From Alphaproteobacteria bacterium UBA6149 (GTDB lineage: Bacteria; Pseudomonadota; Alphaproteobacteria; Rickettsiales; UBA998), in contig DIUV01000014.1 of the NCBI GenBank assembly GCA_002423155.1, forward strand, positions 1-15,236: a DNA stretch of 15,236 nt. Direction: 5' to 3'. Shown here piece by piece: positions 1 to 4,930 of the stretch. Numbering within the stretch: the first letter of the stretch is position 1; the number at the start of each line of letters is the position of its first letter. The position numbers and the translations under genes were made by a program. A model generated the notes under the pieces. That model saw nothing but the letters and a program-made list of their open reading frames with translations, had not been told where the DNA came from and did not search any database.

Positions 1-2
1 TG

Positions 3-92
3 GTTTCAGACAGTCCAAGAGGTGTGGTGAAGCTTGGCTTTCCTCTTGATATTGTAGAAAGATGGTTTCCTAAATTATATCCAGTAGGTTAG
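3..92 (+). CDS. C-terminal end of an unidentified protein (partial)
   Basis: An open frame enters from the left edge and ends at TAG 90-92, giving the last 29 residues of a protein (ending in WFPKLYPVG). It stops three bases before the stop codon of the convergent msrA, a normal tail-to-tail layout. The residues are not low-complexity and look like real protein, but I do not recognise the family, and the fragment is too short to assign a role. Confidence 0.45.
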   Translation, partial: VSDSPRGVVKLGFPLDIVERWFPKLYPVG

Positions 93-95
93 CAA

Positions 96-584
96 TTATA
101 TTTTCCACCCAGTTCGCACAAAATGGCAGCTATAACCATTTGGATAATGCTGCAAATAATCTTGATGTTCTGCTTCTGCTGCATAAAATTCGCTCGCTTT
201 TGTCACTTCGGTTACAATTTTAGCTGGTAATATTTTGGCTGCGTCAATTTGGGAAATTACATCTAGCGCGGTTTGTTTTTGCTCCTCATCTAAGTAAAAA
301 ATTGCTGAACGATAGGTGCTGCCAATATCATTGCCTTGGCGATCTTTGGTGGTAGAATCATGAATTTGAAAGAAAAATTCTAATAATTGGCGGTAGGAGA
401 TTTTTTGTTCGTCAAAAATTATTTCTATCGCCTCCGCATGACCCGATTTTTTGGCCGTGTCGTAGGTGGGGTAGGGGGTGCTGCCGCCGCTATAGCCCGT
501 TTGTGTGTCTAACACTCCTTCTAATTGGCGGATTAATTCTTCCATGCCCCAAAAGCAGCCGCCAGCTAATATTGCTCTATTCAT
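96..584 (-). CDS. msrA: Peptide-methionine (S)-S-oxide reductase MsrA
   Basis: MsrA reduces the S-epimer of methionine sulfoxide, free or in proteins, repairing oxidative damage in the cytoplasm. The 162-residue product opens with the catalytic motif GGCFWGMEE (Cys10) right after the start and carries the typical GYSGG and AEAEHQDYL stretches. It ends in the GYSCHF type of C-terminus common in proteobacterial MsrA, whose Cys can act as resolving residue. The frame stays open upstream, but the start at 584 gives the family N-terminus and has a GAAGGA ribosome site inside the end of msrB. The start overlaps the msrB stop by 8 bases, so the two genes are translationally coupled. It is expected to be expressed from the SigF-type promoter upstream of msrB. 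Confidence 0.95.
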   Translation of the reverse strand: MNRAILAGGCFWGMEELIRQLEGVLDTQTGYSGGSTPYPTYDTAKKSGHAEAIEIIFDEQKISYRQLLEFFFQIHDSTTKDRQGNDIGSTYRSAIFYLDEEQKQTALDVISQIDAAKILPAKIVTEVTKASEFYAAEAEHQDYLQHYPNGYSCHFVRTGWKI

Positions 585-984
585 AATCTGCATATCCTTC
601 TTCTGCGAGTTTTTCTTGGGGGATGAAGCGTAACGCGGCGGAGTTGATGCAATAGCGCACTCCGGTTGGGCCATCATTAAACAGATGCCCCAGATGTGAA
701 TCGGCATTTTTAGAACGCACCTCCACGCGCTGCATTCCGTGGCTTATATCGGTTTTTTCCACCAGATTTTTTTCCGCTAACGGCTTGCTGAAGCTCGGCC
801 AGCCAGTGCCTGAATCAAATTTATCTTGCGAGGAAAACAGCACCTCGCCCGATACTACGTCCACATAAATTCCTGAGCGCTTATTATTCCAAAATTCGTT
901 TTGAAAAGGGGGTTCGGTGCCGCAATTTTGGGTTACGTGTTTTTGTAAATCGCTAAGCTGGGCGATGATTTCGGCTTTTTTCAT
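577..984 (-). CDS. msrB: Peptide-methionine (R)-S-oxide reductase MsrB (zinc-less type)
   Basis: MsrB reduces the R-epimer of methionine sulfoxide and so complements MsrA. The 135-residue product has CGTEPPF (Cys21), FDSGTGWPSF, HLGHLFNDGP and the catalytic RYCINSAALRF (Cys112). The two CxxC zinc motifs of the classical form are absent: the first is DVVS at 42-45. The usual resolving Cys next to GWPSF is Thr60. Only Cys21 and Cys112 remain, so Cys21 is the only possible recycling partner within the protein (inference). The open frame runs 23 codons further upstream into a palindromic repeat, but ATG 984 has a good AAAGGAA ribosome site and the family N-terminus. First gene of an msrB-msrA operon divergent from sigF. 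Confidence 0.95.
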   Translation of the reverse strand: MKKAEIIAQLSDLQKHVTQNCGTEPPFQNEFWNNKRSGIYVDVVSGEVLFSSQDKFDSGTGWPSFSKPLAEKNLVEKTDISHGMQRVEVRSKNADSHLGHLFNDGPTGVRYCINSAALRFIPQEKLAEEGYADYE

Positions 985-1006
985 GGTGCGTTCCTTTTGC
1001 TTGTTG

Positions 1007-1154
1007 TATAGAGCCAATTGCAAAACTATTCTGGCGAGGGAATTTCTAGGCATTTTCGCGCACAGAACCGCAATGTAGCAGCGCTACATGAGGATTCGAG
1101 CACGAAAATAACGACGAAATTACCCGCTAGAATAGTTTTGCAATTGGCTCTATA
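1007..1154. repeat. 148-bp palindromic element with 26-bp perfect inverted ends
   Basis: Positions 1007-1032 (TATAGAGCCAATTGC...) are the exact reverse complement of 1129-1154. The arms continue imperfectly inward with one gap (both hold AATTTC and TTTTCG blocks) to a central hairpin at 1074-1090 (ATGTAGC, loop AGC, GCTACAT). The whole unit is one large foldback, as in MITE-like or Rickettsia-type palindromic elements. It has no transposase. The TATA at both outer ends is palindromic, so a TA or TATA target duplication is possible but not provable. It lies between the msrB start and the divergent promoter region, and so within the predicted msrBA leader RNA. Confidence 0.85.
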
Positions 1155-1168
1155 TAGCATAGCATATA

Positions 1169-1194
1169 TTCGTCCGTGCACAAAGAATGGTTAC
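1169..1194 (-). promoter_or_regulatory. SigF-type ECF promoter for msrBA
   Basis: Read on the minus strand, GTAACC (1194-1189) is followed by a 16-base spacer and CGAA (1172-1169). This is identical in hexamer, spacing and -10 core to the promoter upstream of bufA, and it matches what I recall as the Caulobacter SigF consensus. It points towards msrB, about 180 bases away, so the transcript would carry the palindromic element in its 5' leader. The -35 element overlaps the last base of the sigF start codon and its next codons. Confidence 0.75.
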
Positions 1195-1729
1195 TGCCCT
1201 AGATAAATACTCGCAACTTAAAGATAATCTCTGCTTAGGGTTGGCAGGGGATGCGGCTGCTTATGCGCAATTTTTGCAGGCGATTACGCCTATATTACGC
1301 CGTGTGGCTGCGCGTAAAATTGCTGTATCCGATGTGGAAGATGTGGTGCAGGAAATATTATTGTCGGTGCATAAAGCGCGGCATACTTATGATGGGCAAC
1401 GTCCGATAATGCCTTGGCTGGTGGCGATTGCTAATTTTCGTATCAGTGATTATCTGCGTAAATATTACGCGCAAATGCGTAATCAGATGGTGGATATTAG
1501 CGAATTGGAAGAATTTTTGGCGGATGTAACCGAAACCAGTGAGGATAACGAATCAGTAATAGAGTTACTGCAAGATGTGCCGCAAAAACAACGCGATATT
1601 TTAACTATGCTGCATGTGGATGGTTACACTTCCAAAGAAATTGGGGAAAAACTAAATATGAATGAGTCGGCGGTGAAGGTGGCTGCGCATCGTGCCATTA
1701 AAAAAATCAGGGAAAAATTTGTGGGATGA
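1187..1729 (+). CDS. sigF: ECF RNA polymerase sigma factor, SigF family
   Basis: This 180-residue sigma-70-family factor has region 2 at about 35-95 (VEDVVQEILLSVHKARHTYD and PWLVAIANFRISDYLRK) and region 4 at about 125-176 (the helix-turn-helix YTSKEIGEKLNMNESAVKVAAHRA). There is no region 1 or region 3, as expected of an ECF factor. It overlaps the next gene by an ATGA, and that gene is an NrsF-type anti-sigma factor, the known partner of SigF. The start is ATG 1187 with only a poor purine-rich site (AAAGA) just upstream. No SigF-type promoter is visible on the plus strand before it, so autoregulation is not evident from sequence. Predicted targets are msrBA, bufABC and doxX. Confidence 0.9.
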   Translation: MVTALDKYSQLKDNLCLGLAGDAAAYAQFLQAITPILRRVAARKIAVSDVEDVVQEILLSVHKARHTYDGQRPIMPWLVAIANFRISDYLRKYYAQMRNQMVDISELEEFLADVTETSEDNESVIELLQDVPQKQRDILTMLHVDGYTSKEIGEKLNMNESAVKVAAHRAIKKIREKFVG

Positions 1730-2385
1730 ATAAAAATTTGCAGATAAACACCGAGCAATTAATCCGGGATTTGAGTGAAGATGCCGCTACGGTTCCTTTG
1801 CGTTCGCCGGCCTATTTTGCTGGGCTGGTGTTGCTGGTTTTGGCAGTTTATGGCGGATTGGTGCAGTTTATGTTGAGTGTGCGCCCTGATTTGTTATTGC
1901 AAATGACCCGTCCTTTATTTGTCATGGAAATTATTTTGCTGGTAGGGTTGTTAATTAGTAGTGCGGCGGCGGCGGTTTTATCGATGTATCCTGATAATTA
2001 TCAGCAAAGATTGCTGCTGAAATTGCCTTATGGGTTTTTATGTGCATTGGCTTTGTTGATTATTTCGCAATTAGGCTCGCCTGCCGATGCTCGCATGGTG
2101 TTTTTAGGCATGCAAGCGCATGATATTGAATGTATATTATGTATTGCGGCGATTGCTTTTATTCCCTCTATCTTGATATTTAGAGTTTTGCGTAAAGGGG
2201 CGAGTGTGCATCCCATTCAAGCAGGTAGTTTTGCCGTGTTGTCTGCTAGTGCCGTGGGAGGGCTTACCTTGCGCTTGGCAGAGGCAAATGATGCGTTGGA
2301 GCATTTAGTCATCTGGCATTATTTGCCCACTTTGTTTTTTGCATTGCTGGGTGCAATGTTAGGACGCTTGGTGTTGAAATGGTGA
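1726..2385 (+). CDS. nrsF: NrsF/DUF1109-family membrane anti-sigma factor
   Basis: The 219-residue protein has about six hydrophobic segments (near 28-50, 62-85, 98-115, 135-153, 165-183 and 196-214) after a short polar N-terminus that would bind the sigma factor. It matches the NrsF family, inner-membrane anti-sigma factors that hold SigF inactive until metal or oxidative stress is sensed. Family members sense through two conserved Cys, 131 and 181 in Caulobacter as I recall. Here a CxxC (Cys136, Cys139) stands at the first site, but the region expected to hold the second (about 183-190, LAEANDAL) has no Cys. Cys106 is also present. The ATGA start overlaps sigF. Its 3' end overlaps the convergent bufC by 27 bases. 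Confidence 0.85.
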   Translation: MNKNLQINTEQLIRDLSEDAATVPLRSPAYFAGLVLLVLAVYGGLVQFMLSVRPDLLLQMTRPLFVMEIILLVGLLISSAAAAVLSMYPDNYQQRLLLKLPYGFLCALALLIISQLGSPADARMVFLGMQAHDIECILCIAAIAFIPSILIFRVLRKGASVHPIQAGSFAVLSASAVGGLTLRLAEANDALEHLVIWHYLPTLFFALLGAMLGRLVLKW

Positions 2386-3132
2386 TTCTGAGGGTTTGCG
2401 AAAAAAGCCTGATTGCATCCAATTGGCTACCCATATTTGTAGATTGGCGGCAATCTCAGGAAGTAAATCTTTTTGTTGTTCAATAACTTGTTCTATTGCG
2501 CTGCCGATAGTTTTTCCCTTATTAATCGCGTCAATAATCAGATATTCCCCTTGAGCTAGCTGATGACGCTGTACGGTATTTTCGTGGCGCAAGACTAATA
2601 GATAAGTTTCTTTTATTTGTGGGGTGGTCGGGGATAAATCTTCTCTGAAATCTTTAATATATTGATTGCTATTATGATTATGTATAAGCAATTTTGCGGC
2701 AAGGCGTAAATTTACCTGCAAATCCATCAATGCTTCGGGGGTTAAATCTTTGGGGGGAGTAAAACAGGCGCTATCGGGCAGCCAGAAAATTTCGGCAATG
2801 GCGGATTCTAATTCCGCGAGTTCGGCGGCGAATTTGTCTGGGCAATGTTTTTTGATATATTGTGCAAAACCAATTGGATAATCGTCTAAGCTATAAAAAT
2901 TAGAAGGAATGGTTTCTACATAATCATGCAGATATTTTTCCATTATTTCGGGGGATAGATAATATTCTAAAGTAGGATAATCGCTGCGTACGGCGCCGCT
3001 TAACCTGATGCGGTAGCCCTCATTATATATATTTATTCGGGTAGGATTTTTAATTAAATCCGCCATTAGGTTTGCGTCATTGCGCAGAATGGAATTTTGT
3101 AAATTATCTAAAATCGCTGCATAATTTTTCAT
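2359..3132 (-). CDS. bufC: Bufferin maturation partner BufC (DUF2063 family)
   Basis: The 257-residue protein has the DUF2063 N-terminal domain: YNEGYRIRLSGAVRSDYPTL at about 35-55, followed by FYSLDDYPIGFAQYI and the acidic LAELESAIAEIF helix. The C-terminal half (about 130-250) is more variable. In characterised bufferin systems the DUF2063 protein partners the DUF692 enzyme and presents the precursor peptide for modification. The ATG overlaps the bufB stop by four bases (ATGA, 3129-3132), so translation is coupled and a stoichiometric complex with BufB is expected. Last gene of the bufABC operon. Its end overlaps nrsF, with no terminator hairpin between them. Confidence 0.87.
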   Translation of the reverse strand: MKNYAAILDNLQNSILRNDANLMADLIKNPTRINIYNEGYRIRLSGAVRSDYPTLEYYLSPEIMEKYLHDYVETIPSNFYSLDDYPIGFAQYIKKHCPDKFAAELAELESAIAEIFWLPDSACFTPPKDLTPEALMDLQVNLRLAAKLLIHNHNSNQYIKDFREDLSPTTPQIKETYLLVLRHENTVQRHQLAQGEYLIIDAINKGKTIGSAIEQVIEQQKDLLPEIAANLQIWVANWMQSGFFRKPSESPFQHQAS

Positions 3133-3962
3133 GCTGCTTTTGCCTGTATAAATAATTTAGCTTTTTCAATTTCCGCGAGTAATTCGGCAAAAGGGGGAAT
3201 ATCTTCGTCCCATTCTACCATGGTAGAAATTTGTCCTTTTTGGGCAGTGGTATAAGCGTATAATTCCCATACTTCATCAGGGACTTTACGGTCATGGGTG
3301 TCAATTTTATAGTCGGGATAATCTTTGTGGCCTGCCAGATGAATTTGCACTATATGTTCGGTGGGAATCATGTCGATATATTTTTTCGCATCAAACCCAT
3401 GGTTAAATGCGCTGACATAGACATTATTCACGTCTAGTAATAATCCGCAGTTGGTTTCTTTTGCCAGTTCGGCGATAAATTCTGCTTCGCCTAAAGTGGA
3501 GCCATGAAAATCTATGTAAGAAGAGGGGTTTTCTAACACTAATGGGCGTTCTAGAATTTCCTGCACTATTTGTACGCGCGCGGCAATATGTTTTAGCGCT
3601 TCTTCGGTATAGGGAATAGGTAATAAATCATGGGTGTTGATGCCTTCTCTGCCGGTAAAACATAGATGGTCGGAAATCCATTCAGGCTGCAAAAAATCAG
3701 CGAGGTTTTTTAGTTTGTGCAGATATTCTTGGTTTATGGGGTCAGTTGAGCCAATAGAAAGCGATACGCCGTGCATTACAAAGGGATAATCTTGCCGCAA
3801 TTCGCTCAGAAAATCTTTATAGCCTGCATGGGCATGGATGAAATTCTCGCTGATTATCTCAAAAAAGCCTAAATCTGGGCGCTCGCGTAAAATATCCTCA
3901 TAATGAGGAGCGCGTAAGCCGAGTCCGTAGCCGAGATGGGGAAGATTGAAGATATTGGTCAT
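3129..3962 (-). CDS. bufB: MNIO-family multinuclear iron oxygenase BufB (DUF692)
   Basis: This 277-residue TIM-barrel enzyme belongs to the DUF692/MNIO family, which uses two or three iron ions and oxygen to modify Cys residues in bufferin precursors. Likely metal-site motifs are all present: MHGVSLS (His64), ISDHLCF (His99), LENPSSYI (Glu144), LLLDVNNVYV (Asp177), IHLAGH (His208), DTHD (221-224) and MVEWD (Glu250). Length is normal for the family. ATG 3962 gives the family start (LPHLGYGLGLR). An in-frame TTG four codons upstream is the alternative, and neither has a strong ribosome site. The gene sits between the precursor bufA and the partner bufC. The hairpin between bufA and bufB should lower its expression relative to bufA. 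Confidence 0.92.
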   Translation of the reverse strand: MTNIFNLPHLGYGLGLRAPHYEDILRERPDLGFFEIISENFIHAHAGYKDFLSELRQDYPFVMHGVSLSIGSTDPINQEYLHKLKNLADFLQPEWISDHLCFTGREGINTHDLLPIPYTEEALKHIAARVQIVQEILERPLVLENPSSYIDFHGSTLGEAEFIAELAKETNCGLLLDVNNVYVSAFNHGFDAKKYIDMIPTEHIVQIHLAGHKDYPDYKIDTHDRKVPDEVWELYAYTTAQKGQISTMVEWDEDIPPFAELLAEIEKAKLFIQAKAA

Positions 3963-3980
3963 GGGAATTTTCAAGAAAAA

Positions 3981-4012
3981 ATGCGCCCCATAAAAATATT
4001 TATGGGGCGCAT
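3981..4012 (-). terminator. Intercistronic hairpin after bufA, attenuator-like
   Basis: Positions 3981-3994 (ATGCGCCCCATAAA) pair perfectly with 3999-4012, giving a 14-bp stem and a 4-base loop. It starts five bases after the bufA stop. On the transcribed strand it is followed by TTTTTCTT, the layout of a Rho-independent terminator. Because bufB starts 18 bases further on and has no promoter of its own that I can see, the hairpin is best read as a partial terminator or RNA-stabilising stem that sets a high bufA to bufBC ratio. Confidence 0.8.
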
Positions 4013-4017
4013 AAAAA

Positions 4018-4284
4018 TTACATTTTTTTCATTTCCATTGCGTCCATGGTTTTGCCGCCCATTTCTGCACATTTGCCAGCTTCAACGAATTTCCAATCGT
4101 TTTTGTCATCATTACGAGTAGATTGACCAGCGCAAGAATTAGCACCATCTGCTGATTTGCAATCATTTTTGCCAGCTTTAGCAATGCCGAAACATTTTTC
4201 TTTTCCAGCCATGTCTGCTGCTTGAGCAGCACCAGAAACAGTAATCATACCTGCCAAAGCAGCGCAAAGAAGAGCTTTATTCAT
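4018..4284 (-). CDS. bufA: Bufferin precursor peptide BufA (DUF2282)
   Basis: This 88-residue secreted precursor has a Sec signal peptide, MNKALLCAALAGMITVSGAAQA, with likely cleavage after Ala22. The mature part has the four conserved bufferin Cys (31, 42, 51, 72) in EKCFGIAKAGKNDC, NSCAGQST and EAGKC contexts. In studied bufferins the MNIO enzyme converts Cys to thiooxazole groups and the exported peptide binds copper in the periplasm. The last 14 residues are rich in Met (75, 80, 83, 85, 88) and Lys. ATG 4284 has a clear AAAGGAAT ribosome site. The frame extends upstream, but that part lies in the leader. The gene is preceded by an exact SigF-type promoter and followed by a hairpin. Confidence 0.93.
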   Translation of the reverse strand: MNKALLCAALAGMITVSGAAQAADMAGKEKCFGIAKAGKNDCKSADGANSCAGQSTRNDDKNDWKFVEAGKCAEMGGKTMDAMEMKKM

Positions 4285-4369
4285 AATAATATTCCTTTGT
4301 TTATGTTTAAATGTAGTAAAGAGTTTTGTTGAATAATTTGATCGCAAGCGAGTAGCTTACTCTCCCTTA

Positions 4370-4395
4370 TTCGCTATCACGCATACTTAGGTTAC
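4370..4395 (-). promoter_or_regulatory. SigF-type ECF promoter for bufABC
   Basis: On the minus strand, GTAACC (4395-4390) is separated by exactly 16 bases from CGAA (4373-4370). Transcription should begin near 4362, giving a leader of roughly 75-80 bases before the bufA start at 4284. A small hairpin (GAGTA, loop, TACTC) at 4350-4362 lies at the expected 5' end of the RNA. The same motif and spacing recur in front of msrBA. Confidence 0.8.
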
Positions 4396-4429
4396 ATCGA
4401 AAAACAAAAAAATTATATTTTTTATTTTT

Positions 4430-4456
4430 GTAACTAATCAAGCCAGATTCAACGAA
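4430..4456 (+). promoter_or_regulatory. Probable SigF-type promoter for doxX
   Basis: GTAACT (4430-4435) and CGAA (4453-4456) lie 17 bases apart and point at doxX, whose start is about 38 bases beyond the CGAA. It differs from the two perfect copies by one base in the -35 and one extra spacer base, so it would be a weaker member of the regulon. The divergent bufA promoter is only about 35 bases away. Confidence 0.55.
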
Positions 4457-4493
4457 TAAAAAAGTGAAATCACTTTATACATCAGGAGAATTT

Positions 4494-4919
4494 ATGCAAT
4501 CTATTCACAATTTTTTACGGTGCTTTTTTAATAAAGCAAATTATTTGCAACCTATCATATTGTTGTTAATGCGTTTGTGGATTGCACGAGTTTTTTTCTT
4601 GGCAGGGTTAGTTAAGATTGCCGATTTTGATAATACGGTTGCCTTGTTTCGGGATGAATATATGACACCTTTTATTTCCCCCACATTAGCCGCTTTTTCT
4701 GCCACCAGTTTTGAATTAGCTTGCCCCATATTTATTGCGCTGGGTTTGGCGAGTCGTTTAGCGGTCTTGCCTTTATTAGTTATGACTTTGGTAATTCAGT
4801 TGACCTATGACCAAAATATTCAGCATGCTTATTGGGGCATGTTATTATTAAATATTTTGGCTTTTGGGAGTGGAAAATTCTCGTTGGATTATTTGCTGGG
4901 TAAGAAAATTCTTAAATAA
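4494..4919 (+). CDS. DoxX-family inner-membrane protein
   Basis: This 141-residue protein has four predicted membrane segments (about 18-40, 58-80, 83-102 and 108-127). It carries the DoxX-type signature: a first helix with LLLMRLWIARVFFLAGLVKI, then SPTLAAFSATSFELACPIFIALGLASRLA. DoxX-family proteins often accompany bufferin operons and other redox or metal stress genes. A respiratory or quinone-linked role is proposed, but the biochemical function is uncertain. The start at ATG 4494 has a strong AGGAGA site. An in-frame GTG ten codons upstream has none. It is divergent from bufA and ends 11 bases before the convergent chemoreceptor gene, with only an AT-only 7-bp stem between them. Confidence 0.85.
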   Translation: MQSIHNFLRCFFNKANYLQPIILLLMRLWIARVFFLAGLVKIADFDNTVALFRDEYMTPFISPTLAAFSATSFELACPIFIALGLASRLAVLPLLVMTLVIQLTYDQNIQHAYWGMLLLNILAFGSGKFSLDYLLGKKILK

Positions 4920-4930
4920 ATAATTTATAC

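Noticed and set aside
926..952. GTAACC and CGAA on the minus strand inside msrB
   Set aside because: They are 14 bases apart instead of 16 and lie within coding sequence for VTQNCGTEP, so chance is more likely than a promoter.
985..1053. Open-frame extension of msrB by 23 codons upstream
   Set aside because: The added residues come from the palindromic element. The same ARIVLQLALY string appears on the other strand at the opposite arm, so it is a translated repeat, and ATG 984 has a good ribosome site.
1018..1206. 62-residue open frame on the plus strand
   Set aside because: It lies almost wholly inside the palindromic element, has no ribosome site and runs out of frame into sigF.
4285..4347. 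Upstream extension of bufA by 21 codons
   Set aside because: It would remove the N-terminal signal peptide from its proper place, and the internal ATG 4284 has the clear AAAGGAAT site and family length.
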